A stretch of DNA of 64,000 bases from Holophagaceae bacterium (GCA_016720465.1 JADKKO010000001.1:124001-188000); one strand, 5' to 3'. Positions 9,075-18,599 are shown, numbered from the stretch's first letter. The notes: generated by a model not told the origin, from the sequence alone. A program made the numbers and translations.

Positions 9075-9587
9075 ATGGTCAGAACCCAAGCTGCTCGTAG
9101 ACACGCCTACCCGGAAGAACAAGCTCGTTTCGAAGCCTTCCTCAGGAGCCGGGACCTGAAGTACACCGGCGAGCGCAAAGCGCTGCTGGACGCGGTATTC
9201 ACGGCCAAGCACCACTTCGACGCCGACAGCCTCCACCTGGCCTTGCGGCAGAAGGGCAATGAGATCTCGCGGGCCACGGTCTACCGGACCCTGGACCTGC
9301 TGGTGCAATGCGGGCTCGTGCGCAAGCAGAGCCTCGGCGACCAGCATGCCCATTACGAGGCCGTCCACGGCGATGAACATCACGATCATCTCATCTGCCT
9401 GAACTGCGACACGATCATCGAATTCTTCAGGCCTGACCTGGAAGCAATGCAGGAGACCATCTGCAAGGAATTCGATTTCAAGCCCCTGCACCACAGCCTG
9501 CAGATATTCGGGATCTGCCGCGCCTGCCAGGCCAAAGGCACCGAGGGGCTCGATCTGGCCCACCGCGTGAGCCAGCTGCACGCGTGA
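9075..9587 (+). CDS. fur: Fur-family metal-responsive repressor
   Basis: A 170-residue cytoplasmic regulator. It has the N-terminal winged helix (LKYTGERKALLDAVF, then SRATVYRTLDLLVQCGLV as recognition helix), the His-rich metal site GDEHHDHLICLNC, and two CxxC pairs (CLNC and CRAC) for a structural zinc. That layout fits Fur better than PerR or Zur, though subfamilies cannot be separated with certainty. The start at 9075 (MVRTQ) follows a G-rich stretch at 9065-9069; a TTG 12 bases earlier is less likely. The feo operon 9 kb downstream is a natural target, but no clear Fur box was found in front of it. Confidence 0.85.
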   Translation: MVRTQAARRHAYPEEQARFEAFLRSRDLKYTGERKALLDAVFTAKHHFDADSLHLALRQKGNEISRATVYRTLDLLVQCGLVRKQSLGDQHAHYEAVHGDEHHDHLICLNCDTIIEFFRPDLEAMQETICKEFDFKPLHHSLQIFGICRACQAKGTEGLDLAHRVSQLHA

Positions 9588-9637
9588 GCTGAACGCCCGG
9601 GATTTGTCTTAAGGACGGCCCGGCGCTAGCCTGGACC

Positions 9638-10705
9638 ATGGCTAACCTCACGTACCAAGACATCCAGCGCCTTCCGAAGACCGACCTCCATGTCCATCTG
9701 GACGGGTCGCTGCGCATCCCGACCATCCTGGAATTGGCGGAAGAGCAGAAAGTGAAGCTGCCCGCGGACAGCGTGGACAAGCTCCGTCCTTTCGTGGAGG
9801 TGGGCGAAGAATGCAAGTCCCTGGTGGAATACCTGAAGGCTTTCGACGTCACGCTGTCGGTGATGCAGACCTACGATTCCCTGGTACGCACGGCCTTTGA
9901 ACTGGCGGAGGACGCGGCCAAGGAGAATGTCCGCTACATGGAGGTGCGCTACGCGCCGATCCTCCACCAGCAGAAGGGCTTGACGCTGCACACCATCGTC
10001 CAGGCGGTGCTGGAAGGCCTCAAGCTGGCCAGCAAGAAATACGGCATCCGCACCGGCGTGATCATCTGCGGCATCCGGCACATCAGCCAGGAGATGGGCA
10101 ACAAGATGGCCGATCTCACGGTGGCCTTCAAGAACAAGGGCGTGGTGGGTTTCGATCTGGCGGGGGCCGAGGAAAACTTTCCGGCCAAGAAATTCAAGGA
10201 TGCCTTCGGGCGCGTGCTGGCCAACAACATCAATTGCACGCTGCATGCCGGCGAGGCCTACGGCCCCGAGAGCATCCACCAGGCCATCCACCTGTGCGGG
10301 GCGCACCGCATCGGCCATGGCGTGCGGCTCATCGAGGATGGCGACCTGATGAACTACGTCAACGACCACCGCATCCCCCTGGAATGCTGCCCCCTTTCCA
10401 ACGTGCAGACCAAGGCCGTGAAGCGCATGTCGGACCATCCCATCCGGCTGTTCTACGACCTGGGGCTGCGGGTGACGGTGAACACCGACAACCGCCTGAT
10501 GACCAACACCACCGTGAGCAAGGAATTCCTCACCATCCACGAACAGCTGGGCTTCAGCCTGGAAGAGATCAAGGAACTCATCATCATGGGCTTCAAGAGC
10601 GCCTTCCTGCCCTACGCCATCAAGCGCGCCATGCTGGGCGAAGTGGTGGAAGAGCTGAAGAACTTCAAGCCCAAGAGCCTGGAGAGCAAACGGGAGCATC
10701 TGTAG
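9638..10705 (+). CDS. add: Adenosine deaminase
   Basis: A 355-residue cytosolic enzyme converting adenosine to inosine in purine salvage. The zinc-binding HVHLDGS near residue 18, the catalytic HAGE motif and HRIGHGVRL are present. The C-terminal metal motif reads NTDNRLM, with one Asp followed by Asn; this variant is familiar from actinobacterial adenosine deaminases, so it is not a sign of inactivity. The length is normal. It starts 50 nt after fur on the same strand and is followed 42 nt later by the nrnA-like gene. Confidence 0.88.
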   Translation: MANLTYQDIQRLPKTDLHVHLDGSLRIPTILELAEEQKVKLPADSVDKLRPFVEVGEECKSLVEYLKAFDVTLSVMQTYDSLVRTAFELAEDAAKENVRYMEVRYAPILHQQKGLTLHTIVQAVLEGLKLASKKYGIRTGVIICGIRHISQEMGNKMADLTVAFKNKGVVGFDLAGAEENFPAKKFKDAFGRVLANNINCTLHAGEAYGPESIHQAIHLCGAHRIGHGVRLIEDGDLMNYVNDHRIPLECCPLSNVQTKAVKRMSDHPIRLFYDLGLRVTVNTDNRLMTNTTVSKEFLTIHEQLGFSLEEIKELIIMGFKSAFLPYAIKRAMLGEVVEELKNFKPKSLESKREHL

Positions 10706-10747
10706 GGAAGGGCCTGCGGCCTGATAACCTGATGCCTGGGGCCTTCA

Positions 10748-11760
10748 ATGCTTGACCGCCTGCAATCCTTCCTGGACCAGCATTCCCGGGTGCTGCTCAC
10801 GACCCATGAAAACCCGGACGGCGACGGGATCGGGGCTTGCCTGGCTCTCGCCCATTACCTGCGGTTTCTGGGCAAGGAGCCGCGGATCGTGGTATCTCCA
10901 GCCGTGCCCGCGAACCTGCGCTGGCTGGACGCGGATGGCTGGATCGAGGTGTTCGATCCCACGGGCGCCCACGCGGAGTTAGCCGCTTGGCCGGAGGCCT
11001 GGCTGTTGGTGGATGCCTCCGAGCCCCATCGCCTGGGCGTGATGCGTCCGGCCTTCGAAGCCACCAAGGCCCCCCCCGCGCCTGCCTGGACCACCATCTG
11101 AAGGAAGCGCCCCGGGGCTTTGAATTCGAATTCACGGATCCAAAGGCCACGGCCAGCGGCGAGCTGGTCTATGATCTCGCGGCTCCCCGCATGGGGTTGC
11201 CGCTGCCTGCGCCCATGGCCGAAGCGGTCTATGCGTCCTTGATTTCCGACACGGGGAATTTCCGGTTCTCCAACTCCACGGGCAAGGTGCATCGCCTGGC
11301 CGCCGGACTCATCGAACAAGGCGTGCAGCCGGCCCGGAGCTACCAGAGGATCTATCTGCAGGATACGCCCTCGAAGGTGAGGCTCTGGGGCCGCGCCCTG
11401 GAGCGGATGGGGTTGTTGGGCGGTGGCGCCTTCGGCCTGATGGTCCTCAGCCTGGAGGATTTGAGGGTCTGTGGCGCCACCCACGATGATCTCGATGAAC
11501 TGGTGCAGGAACCCACCAGGCTGGCTTCGGTCGAGGTGGCGGGGTTGCTTTACGAATTGGCGGATGGCCGCGTCAAACTATCGCTCCGGTCGAAGGAGGC
11601 CGTGGATGTGAACGCGGTCTGCAAGCTGTTTGGGGGCGGGGGCCACCGCCTGGCCTCCGGCGCCAAGCTCGACGGACCCATGCCGGCAGCCCGATCACGG
11701 GTGGAGGCGGCGGTTCTGGCCCAGTTGACCCAGGATCTGCCACAGACGCGAAGGCAATAA
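10748..11760 (+). pseudogene. DHH/DHHA1 phosphoesterase (NrnA-like), frameshifted
   Basis: Two overlapping frames together encode one NrnA-type oligoribonuclease / pAp phosphatase. The first (10748-11101) carries the N-terminal metal motif HENPDGDGIGACLALAHYL and LLVDASEP, then ends prematurely. The second carries CLDHH (the DHH motif), SDTGNFRFSNST and the DHHA1 motif GGGGHRLASGA, to the stop at 11760. The break falls in a run of eight C at 11070-11077; a ninth C would join the frames as ...KAPPRACLDHH. Everything else is conserved, so this looks like either a sequencing/assembly homopolymer error or a very recent mutation. As written, the protein would lose the DHH motif and the substrate domain. 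Confidence 0.8.
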
Positions 11761-11850
11761 AAAGATGTTCAAACATTTGTCCCGGTTCCAAAATGACGGC
11801 ATCAAATGGAAGGAGGACCCATCCTTCCTCCATCCTTGGAAAGCTGATTA

Positions 11851-12507
11851 ATGTCCAAAGAGTGCAGCAACGCCCCCAAGCTGGACCTCGTCCAGAAGTT
11901 CGAGACCGAGGCGGTCCCCTTTGTCGCCAAGGCGGATGTGCCCTCGATCTTCGGCAAATTCACGGTCTATGGGTTCCTCGAAAAGGCCACGGGCAAGGAG
12001 CACCTGGCGGTCGTGGCGGGCGACATCGACAGCCGCAAGCGCATCAACGTCCGCATCCATAGCGAGTGCCTGACCGGCGAAGTGCTGGGCAGCCTGAAAT
12101 GCGATTGCCGGCAGCAGCTGGAATCGGCCCTGCGCCACATCGGCGAGCACGGCGGCATGGTGCTGTACCTCCGCCAGGAGGGCCGGGGCATCGGACTGCT
12201 GAACAAGCTCAAGGCCTATGCGTTGCAGGAGCAGGGCCACGACACGGTGGAAGCGAACCAGCTGCTGGGCTTCGCGGACGACCTGCGCACCTATGGCTCG
12301 GCCATCGAGATGCTGCGCTTCTTCGGCATCCGCAAGGTGCGCCTGCTCACCAACAATCCGAAAAAGATCCTGGCCCTGGAGGACGCGGGCATCGAAGTCA
12401 TGCGCGAGGTCCACCAGCAGGCCAGCAATCCGCACAACCTGCGCTATCTGAAGACCAAGGCCAAAAAAAGCGGCCATCTGCTGAGCTTCAAGGAAGAGCC
12501 GCTATAG
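11851..12507 (+). CDS. ribA: GTP cyclohydrolase II
   Basis: A 218-residue stand-alone RibA catalysing the first step of riboflavin synthesis from GTP. Seen are the zinc and substrate motif RIHSECLTGEVLGSLKCDC, the catalytic YLRQEGRGIGLLNKLKAY and the LLTNNPKK C-terminal signature. There is no fused DHBP synthase domain. The ribosome site is weak (GAAAG). A small hairpin (GGAAGGA / TCCTTCC, about 11808-11828) lies just ahead; it does not resemble an FMN riboswitch. No other rib gene is nearby. Confidence 0.9.
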   Translation: MSKECSNAPKLDLVQKFETEAVPFVAKADVPSIFGKFTVYGFLEKATGKEHLAVVAGDIDSRKRINVRIHSECLTGEVLGSLKCDCRQQLESALRHIGEHGGMVLYLRQEGRGIGLLNKLKAYALQEQGHDTVEANQLLGFADDLRTYGSAIEMLRFFGIRKVRLLTNNPKKILALEDAGIEVMREVHQQASNPHNLRYLKTKAKKSGHLLSFKEEPL

Positions 12508-12690
12508 GATCCGGCGGGTTTCAGCGGAAAAGCGTGGAGCCGCGAAATAGGCGAATAGGCACGAAAAATAGCACGGTGTTTATCCCGTGTCCTTTCGCAC
12601 CGTTCACGGTCAGGCTTTTCCACCCATGCCACTGAACTCTGATGCGGTAATCTGGATGCCTCGTCTTACGAGCCCATTGCCGAGGTTTCA
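12508..12690. repeat. Gene-free gap with imperfect inverted repeat
   Basis: No gene seen. Between about 12556 and 12606, GGCACGAAA pairs imperfectly with TTTCGCACC around an inner CACGG...CCGTG hairpin. The CACGAA-type words resemble the inverted repeat at 44791, suggesting the same loose class of intergenic elements. Confidence 0.4.
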
Positions 12691-15627
12691 ATGCGTCTTG
12701 GATCGCTTGCCTGTCTGGCCTTGCTTGGTATTTCGTTGGTGGCAGGTGAAAAGCCATTGACGAAGACGGAGCAAGGCTCGCGCTTCCATCCTGAGGTGCC
12801 CACACCATCGCGTGATGCCCGGGATCAGGCATTTGTGCTTCGGAACAAGCTGCTTTCTGAAAGCATGCTCAAGGCAATCCCTTTCCGCAGTGTGGGCCCA
12901 TTGGGGCAGGGTGGGCGCGTAGTGGGACTTGCGGCCGATGATCGCAAGCCTTCGGCTTGGGTTGTCGCTTTCGCTACCGGCGGGCTCTGGCACACGAAGA
13001 ACGAAGGCGCGGATTGGACCTCGCTGTTCGACCATGAAGGGGCCTTCGCGCTGGGCGCCATCGCCGTGCAATGGGGGGAACCCGGGCAGCCGAAAACCAT
13101 TTGGGCCGGTAGCGGCGAAGCCAATGCCAGCCGCAGTTCCTACGGAGGCTCAGGGCTTTTCAAGAGTAGCAATGGCGGTAAGACCTGGGCCAACATGGGG
13201 CTGAGGAACAGCCACCGCATCGCGCGCATCGTTGTTGATCCACGCAATCCGGAAATCGTTTACGTGGCGGCCCAGGGACCGCTCTATACCAGCGGCGGCG
13301 AGCGCGGCGTCTTCAAGACCGAGGATGGCGGCAAGAGCTGGAAGCAGGTCCTGGCGGCGCCCAACCGCGCAGGAGCCGTGGATCTCGTGGTGGATTCCGC
13401 CAACTCAGGCGTGGTCTATGCGGCGCTCTGGGAGAAGGATCGCAAGCCCTATGATTTCCTGGAAAGCGGCGCGAACAGCGGGATCTACAAGAGCGAGGAC
13501 GCCGGCGCCACCTGGAAGCGGCTGCAGGGCGGCTTTCCGAATGGCGATGGAATCGGGCGCATCGGCTTGGCCCTGAGCCGCCAGAATCCCTCCAAGCTCT
13601 ATGCCTTCGTGGACAACCAGACAGCGCGGCCCGACTCCGAAAAGGATCCTTTTGAAGATCCCGAAAAGCTCACCACCAAGCAGCTCGAAAAGCTCAGCAA
13701 GGATGAAGTGCTGAAGCTCGATGACAAGAAACTAAAAGAATTCCTGAAAGACAACGGCTTCCACAAGGACATCACCGCCGAGAGCGTGAAGGCCGATCTC
13801 ATGGGCGGCAAGATCGAGGTGAAGGACCTGCTGGCCTACGTTTCGGACGCGGAGCGGGCGCTCTTCGATGTGCACATCGTCGGCCCGGAACTCTATGTTT
13901 CTGAGAACGGCGGCACGACCTGGAAGCGCACGCACGCTGGTCGCCTGGACAACGTGGTCTACAGCTACGGCTACTACTTCGGACAGGTGCGCGTGGACCC
14001 AAAGGATGACCGCCATCTCTATCTCTTGGGCATGCCGATGCTCGAAAGCAAGGATGGCGGACAGACCTTTCACGGCGCCAACGGCACGCCGGAATACGCC
14101 GCCCACGCTGATTTCCACGCGCTTTGGATGGATCCATCCGATCCGGATCGCGTCGTGATCGGCCACGATGGGGGCCTGGATGTCAGCACCAACGGTGGCC
14201 GCAGCTGGCGCGGCATCAAGAATCTGCCCGTCGGCCAGTTCTACACCATCGCCACCGACAATGCCGAGCCCTACCGGATCTATGGCGGCCTGCAGGACAA
14301 CAGCGTGCGCATGGGGCCTTCGGAACCGCTTCGGCCAGGCGCGCAAAGCGACGGCTGGCGCGACATCCTGGGGGGCGATGGCGGTTTCGTGCAGGTGGAT
14401 CCCCGGGACAACGCCACCATCTACACCGAATACCAGTTCGGCTCCATGTTCCGCATCAATCCAAAAGCCGGTGAGTTCAAATCCATCCAGCCGCGCCACA
14501 AGCTCAAAGAGGCGCCCTACCGCTTCAACTGGATGACGCCGCTGCTGCTGAGCCCCCATAGCTCCGACATCCTTTATGCCGGCACCCAGCATGTGATGCG
14601 CAGCCTGGATAAGGGCGCCACCTGGAAGGCCATCAGCGGCGATCTCAGCACAACTCCGAAGGTAGGCAATGTGCCCTTTGGCACGGTGACTTCGCTCTCG
14701 GAGAGCCCCCTGCGCTTCGGTCTGCTCTACGCCGGGACCGATGATGGACGCGCCTGGATGAGCCATGACGGCGGGTATGCCTGGCGCGAGATCAGCAAAG
14801 GGCTGCCGGCGAACCGCTGGATCACGCGCCTGGAGCCCAGCCACTTCGACGAAGGCACGGTCTACGCGACCCTCAGCGGCCTGCGCAATGACGAGAGCGC
14901 CGCGCACCTTTTCAAATCCATGGATTTCGGCGCCACCTGGACCAGCCTCAAAGCCAATCTGCCCGAGGAAAACCTGAACGTGATCCGCGAGGACCCCGCC
15001 AACAAGAACCTGCTCTTCGTGGGTTCGGACTTCGGGGTCTACGCCAGCCTGGATGGCGGAGCCCATTGGCAGGCCTTCGCCCACGATATGCCCAATGTCC
15101 CAGTGCATGATCTGGCCATCCAGGCCAAGGCCCACGATCTGGTGGTGGGCACCCACGGCCGCAGCGCCTGGGTGGCGCCCATCGAGGCTCTGGAAAAGTT
15201 CACGCCGGAAGTGGCGGCGGAACCGATTCATTTGTTCGAACCGAAAAAAGTCCAAGCCCAGAAAAACTGGAAGCGCGATCGGCCCACCTGGTGGCCTCGC
15301 GGCGAAATCAAAAGCCAATCCTTCTGGTTCAGCGCATTCAAACCGGGTGCCATCGAACTTCAGCTTTTGACTGAAAAGAAAGAGGCAGTGCGGACCTGGA
15401 AAGTCAATGCCAGCGCGGGTCTCAATCGCGTGGACTGGGATCTGCTGGTGGATGCATCCACGATCAAAGGCCTGCCCGACGGCCGCCGCCCCTTCATCCT
15501 GCCCGGCAAGTACACGCTTGCCTTGAGCATGGGCGCCGAAAAGCGCGAAGCGCCGCTGGTAGTTGAAGCGCCTAAGGAACCCGTGACCGGCAAAGAAGAT
15601 GCTGAAGAAGAAGGGGAAGTGATTTGA
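12691..15627 (+). CDS. Exported BNR/sortilin-like beta-propeller protein
   Basis: 978 residues with an N-terminal signal peptide (MRLGSLACLALLGISLVAG). At least nine BNR/Asp-box-like motifs of the type SxDxGxTW are spread along it (for example SSNGGKTWANMG, TEDGGKSWKQV, SEDAGATWKRL, SENGGTTWKRT, SLDKGATWKAIS, SMDFGATWTSL). These are the repeats of sortilin/Vps10 and sialidase-type propellers and are often annotated as 'glycosyl hydrolase' in Acidobacteria, though no glycosidase active site can be identified. A Lys/Glu-rich insertion (about residues 310-380) interrupts the propeller. GAGG five bases before ATG 12691 supports the start. Likely periplasmic or surface located. Confidence 0.8.
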   Translation: MRLGSLACLALLGISLVAGEKPLTKTEQGSRFHPEVPTPSRDARDQAFVLRNKLLSESMLKAIPFRSVGPLGQGGRVVGLAADDRKPSAWVVAFATGGLWHTKNEGADWTSLFDHEGAFALGAIAVQWGEPGQPKTIWAGSGEANASRSSYGGSGLFKSSNGGKTWANMGLRNSHRIARIVVDPRNPEIVYVAAQGPLYTSGGERGVFKTEDGGKSWKQVLAAPNRAGAVDLVVDSANSGVVYAALWEKDRKPYDFLESGANSGIYKSEDAGATWKRLQGGFPNGDGIGRIGLALSRQNPSKLYAFVDNQTARPDSEKDPFEDPEKLTTKQLEKLSKDEVLKLDDKKLKEFLKDNGFHKDITAESVKADLMGGKIEVKDLLAYVSDAERALFDVHIVGPELYVSENGGTTWKRTHAGRLDNVVYSYGYYFGQVRVDPKDDRHLYLLGMPMLESKDGGQTFHGANGTPEYAAHADFHALWMDPSDPDRVVIGHDGGLDVSTNGGRSWRGIKNLPVGQFYTIATDNAEPYRIYGGLQDNSVRMGPSEPLRPGAQSDGWRDILGGDGGFVQVDPRDNATIYTEYQFGSMFRINPKAGEFKSIQPRHKLKEAPYRFNWMTPLLLSPHSSDILYAGTQHVMRSLDKGATWKAISGDLSTTPKVGNVPFGTVTSLSESPLRFGLLYAGTDDGRAWMSHDGGYAWREISKGLPANRWITRLEPSHFDEGTVYATLSGLRNDESAAHLFKSMDFGATWTSLKANLPEENLNVIREDPANKNLLFVGSDFGVYASLDGGAHWQAFAHDMPNVPVHDLAIQAKAHDLVVGTHGRSAWVAPIEALEKFTPEVAAEPIHLFEPKKVQAQKNWKRDRPTWWPRGEIKSQSFWFSAFKPGAIELQLLTEKKEAVRTWKVNASAGLNRVDWDLLVDASTIKGLPDGRRPFILPGKYTLALSMGAEKREAPLVVEAPKEPVTGKEDAEEEGEVI

Positions 15628-15631
15628 AACG

Positions 15632-15707
15632 GCTGTGGGCGGTGGGCTTCAGGCAGTAGGAAAACGATGCCGCACAGGGGCTTCGGCCTGCAACCCGCAG
15701 CCCAATT
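15632..15707. repeat. Imperfect inverted repeat between convergent genes
   Basis: GGCTGTGGGC...TTCAGGC on the left is echoed by GCCTGCAACCCGCAGCC on the right. It sits tail-to-tail between two genes and may help end transcription; there is no clean T-run. Confidence 0.35.
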
Positions 15708-16418
15708 TTACAGGCTCTTAAGCGCTGCCATCTCCATGCCCGTGAGGAAACGCCAAGCGCCGGGCTTCAGGGCCGGGTCGGCAAGCGGCCCGTACTGGAT
15801 CCGCTTGAGCTTGGACACGGGATGCCCCACGGCGGCGAACATCTTGCGGATCTGCTGGTTCTTGCCTTCGGTGAGCGTCACGCGGAGCCAGGGATTGTCG
15901 GCTTTTTCAGCTACTTCAATGCCGCAGGGCTTCAGTTTGCGGCCGCTGAGCCGGAAGCCATCGCGCATCTCCTGGAGCGTTTCCGGTTTCGGATTGCGGT
16001 GGACTTTCACAAGATAGACCTTCGGGATTTCGTGGTCGGGTTTCATCAAGGTCTGCGCCAATTCTCCATCATTGGTGAGCAGCAGGAGCCCCTCGGAATT
16101 GAAGTCCAGACGGCCCACGGGATAGACGCGCTGCGTGACCCCGTGGATCAGCGCCATCACGGTGGGGCGGCCCTCGTCATCCTTCACCGACGTGATGTAG
16201 CCCTTCGGCTTGTTCATGAGGATGTAGACCGGCTGCTCTTTCTCGATGGGCCGGAAATCCACCGTGATCTGGTCGCGGCGAGGGTCGGCCTTGGAGCCCA
16301 GCTCCGTCACCAGCTTGCCGTTCACGTGGATGTGGCCCTCGGTGATCAGCTTTTCGCTGGCCCGGCGCGAGGCGACACCTGCGGCGGCGAGAATTTTCTG
16401 GACGCGTTCCAAGGCCAT
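15708..16418 (-). CDS. rRNA pseudouridine synthase, RsuA/RluB family
   Basis: A 236-residue enzyme that isomerises uridine in rRNA. Residues 1-60 form an S4 RNA-binding domain (MALERVQKILAAAGVASRRASEKLI). The catalytic motif GRLDFNSEGLLLLTNDG with its essential Asp follows, then the conserved EGKNQQIRKMFAAVGHPV. RluB-type is preferred over RluE or RsuA from the overall arrangement, but the exact uridine is not certain. The start has AGGAG six bases upstream. It follows the permease gene after 99 nt on the same strand. Confidence 0.85.
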   Translation of the reverse strand: MALERVQKILAAAGVASRRASEKLITEGHIHVNGKLVTELGSKADPRRDQITVDFRPIEKEQPVYILMNKPKGYITSVKDDEGRPTVMALIHGVTQRVYPVGRLDFNSEGLLLLTNDGELAQTLMKPDHEIPKVYLVKVHRNPKPETLQEMRDGFRLSGRKLKPCGIEVAEKADNPWLRVTLTEGKNQQIRKMFAAVGHPVSKLKRIQYGPLADPALKPGAWRFLTGMEMAALKSL

Positions 16419-16517
16419 TTCAGTCTCCTGTGGCGCCTCACGGCGCGATTGATTCCATCAGCCATGGATCGGCCCTCTGGAATATTCAGTCTGACACAAG
16501 TATGGGCAATGGCCCCA

Positions 16518-17585
16518 TCACTGGGTTTCCGTGAACCACGGATGCTGGCGGTAGTCCTCCAGCAGCACGCGGAACACCACTTTCACCGTCACCATCAGGG
16601 GCACGGCGAAGAGCAGGCCCAGCAGACCGAACCAGTGCCCAAAGGCCACCAGCGCCAGCAGCACTTCCAGCGGGTGCAGTTTGCTGGCGCGGCCCACCCA
16701 AACCGGGGTCAGGTAGAGGCCCTCCACGGCCTGCACGGCCGCGAAAACCAGGACCACGCCGCCCAGCCTCGCGCCGCTGGCCCCCTGCAGCATTTCCAGC
16801 ACCAGGGCCGGGGCCAGGCCCACCAGGTAGGAAGAATAGGGGATCACGGTGAAGAGCCCAGCGAGAACGCCCAGGATCCAGCCATAGGGAACGCCCATGA
16901 TCGACAGCGCCAAGCCCTGCAGCAGGGCCATGGTGAAGGCCACGGCGATCTGGCCTCGGATGAAGCCTCCCAACCGCAGGTGGATCTCGGAAACCATGCC
17001 ATTGGCACGCCCCCGGAACCTGGGCGGCACCAGGGATTCAAGCGAAGCGATCATCCGCGGGCCGTCCAGCAGCAGGTGGTAGAGGATCAGCGGCACCAGG
17101 ATCAGCGTGACGGCGGTGAGAACGAAGCCCAGCAGGCCCGATCCCGCTTGCAACAATCCCTTCAATGCGGCCGCCGGGTCCAAGGTCTCCAATAGGTTGC
17201 GGACCTTTTCCACCCAGGCCGGGTGGGCCTGGATGATGGGACCCAATTTTTTCATCAGCAACTCCTGCCAGTGGGGCAGGGAAGCGTTAAACCTGTCGAA
17301 TTGAGCCGACAGGAAGGGCACCGAAAGCACCAGCACCGCCGCCACTGAAGCCAGCGAGGCGAAAAGGACGAAGACCACCGCGAAGCTGCGGCGCACGCGC
17401 CGGGCCAATCGCTCCACTAGGGGGCCCAGCAGATACGCCAGCACCATGGCCACAAAGAAGGGCATCAGGGCCTGGCGAAGCAGCCACAACGCCACGATCA
17501 GGCCGAGGAAGATGGCGGTGAACCGCAGCGGCAGTCCGCCGAGCAGTTCTTCCAGCGCGTGGCGTGGGCGGGACTCGCCGCTCAT
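16518..17585 (-). CDS. AI-2E-family transporter (PerM-like permease)
   Basis: 355 residues with about eight membrane helices, matching the UPF0118/AI-2E exporter family: an N-terminal helix pair, a soluble segment around residues 95-150, then the conserved GGFIRGQIAVAFTMALLQGL and PYGWILGVLAGLFTVIPY regions. Members export autoinducer-2 or act as Na+/H+ antiporters; the role here is unresolved. The ATG overlaps the stop of pgsA as ATGA, so the two are translationally coupled. Confidence 0.82.
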   Translation of the reverse strand: MSGESRPRHALEELLGGLPLRFTAIFLGLIVALWLLRQALMPFFVAMVLAYLLGPLVERLARRVRRSFAVVFVLFASLASVAAVLVLSVPFLSAQFDRFNASLPHWQELLMKKLGPIIQAHPAWVEKVRNLLETLDPAAALKGLLQAGSGLLGFVLTAVTLILVPLILYHLLLDGPRMIASLESLVPPRFRGRANGMVSEIHLRLGGFIRGQIAVAFTMALLQGLALSIMGVPYGWILGVLAGLFTVIPYSSYLVGLAPALVLEMLQGASGARLGGVVLVFAAVQAVEGLYLTPVWVGRASKLHPLEVLLALVAFGHWFGLLGLLFAVPLMVTVKVVFRVLLEDYRQHPWFTETQ

Positions 17586-18145
17586 GCTCCCTCAGCCTCG
17601 ATGGGGCCGCGGAAGTAGTAGTGGATGCCGCTGGCCAGCACCAAGCCCGCCATGGCGTAGTAGATCCACGGAAGCGCGAACCGCTGCCAGGGCTGGGGGC
17701 CCTGGGCGTTTGCGAGCAGGCCCACCCCCAGGGACACGATCTGCGCGCCGGTGGTGAACTTGCCGAGCAGGGATGGCCGCCGGTTGAGGCCGATGTGCTG
17801 GACCAGGGAGAGCAGTGCCAGGAACGAGATCACCACATCGCGGCTGATGGAAAGGATCGCCACCCAGGTGGGGATGGGCATCTTCAGATGATCCTTGGGG
17901 AGGGCCATGAGGATGAAGGCCGTGGTCATCAGCAGCTTGTCGGCTGCGGGATCCAGGATCGCTCCAAGGGCCGAACCCTGGTTGAACCGCCGGGCGATCC
18001 AGCCGTCCAGAAGGTCGGTCAAACCAGCCGCCACGAAGATGGCCAGGGCTTCCCACAAATGGTTGTACCAGACCGCGATGGCGAAGAAAGGCACGGCCAA
18101 GATCCGAAGCAGAGTCAACGCATTCGGGATGGTGAGAGGAGTCAT
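17582..18145 (-). CDS. pgsA: CDP-diacylglycerol-glycerol-3-phosphate phosphatidyltransferase
   Basis: A 187-residue inner-membrane enzyme making phosphatidylglycerol phosphate. The CDP-alcohol phosphotransferase signature is complete: D-L-L-D-G-W-I-A-R, then G, D and D at the expected spacing (LDGWIARRFNQGSALGAILD followed by PAADK). Several membrane helices surround it. Distinguishing PgsA from phosphatidylserine synthase rests on length and the N-terminal TIPNALTLLRI, typical of PgsA. It is first in a minus-strand pair with the AI-2E-type permease. Confidence 0.88.
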   Translation of the reverse strand: MTPLTIPNALTLLRILAVPFFAIAVWYNHLWEALAIFVAAGLTDLLDGWIARRFNQGSALGAILDPAADKLLMTTAFILMALPKDHLKMPIPTWVAILSISRDVVISFLALLSLVQHIGLNRRPSLLGKFTTGAQIVSLGVGLLANAQGPQPWQRFALPWIYYAMAGLVLASGIHYYFRGPIEAEGA

Positions 18146-18243
18146 TCAGGGTCCAGGCGGCAGGTGTGGGAGGGGAAAAGAAGTGTATCCAACTCGGCGT
18201 CCCTGGACATGGCTGAAAAGCGTCGCACGCTTGCGGTCCAACT

Positions 18244-18317
18244 TGTGATCACAGGCACATTGAGAAGTGCGGCGGGAGCGGTACACTTAATGAAGTGGAG
18301 TTGAGACAATGACTCAA
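18244..18317 (+). promoter_or_regulatory. Candidate promoter and operators of the feo operon
   Basis: TTGAGA (18260-18265) and TACACT (18282-18287) are spaced 16 bp apart, about 20 bp before feoA. A perfect palindrome TGTGATCACA (18244-18253) sits just upstream of the -35. An inverted repeat TTGAG-N7-CTCAA (18301-18317) spans the feoA start codon. Both are well placed for repression or activation, but neither is a clear Fur or FNR consensus. The regulatory role is inference. Confidence 0.4.
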
Positions 18318-18599
18318 AATCAACCTAACCCGATTGCTCCCGAAGCCTCATCGGACTTCCGGTTCCTGAGTCAATTGTTGCCGGGAATGAGCGCCACGGT
18401 TGTGCAATTGCAGGCCAAGGGGGCCATCAGGCAGCGCCTTCTCGAGATGGGATTCATCCGCGGCGCGACCTTGAAGGTCGAGAAGCTGGCCCCTCTGGGC
18501 GACCCCATGGAACTCGTGTTGAAGGGCTACCACCTGAGCCTCCGCCGGGACGAAGGCGCCTGCATCCTGGTCCAGCCTGTCGCCCAACCCCTGGGCTAG
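18309..18599 (+). CDS. feoA: FeoA ferrous iron transport accessory protein
   Basis: 96 residues. After a 25-residue leader comes the SH3-like FeoA domain: MSATVVQLQAKGAIRQRLLEMG, then FIRGATLKVEKLAPLGDP, MELVLKGYHLSLRR and a closing ILVQP. FeoA binds and modulates FeoB at the membrane. GGAG lies eight bases before the ATG. FeoB follows after 6 nt. Confidence 0.9.
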   Translation: MTQNQPNPIAPEASSDFRFLSQLLPGMSATVVQLQAKGAIRQRLLEMGFIRGATLKVEKLAPLGDPMELVLKGYHLSLRRDEGACILVQPVAQPLG

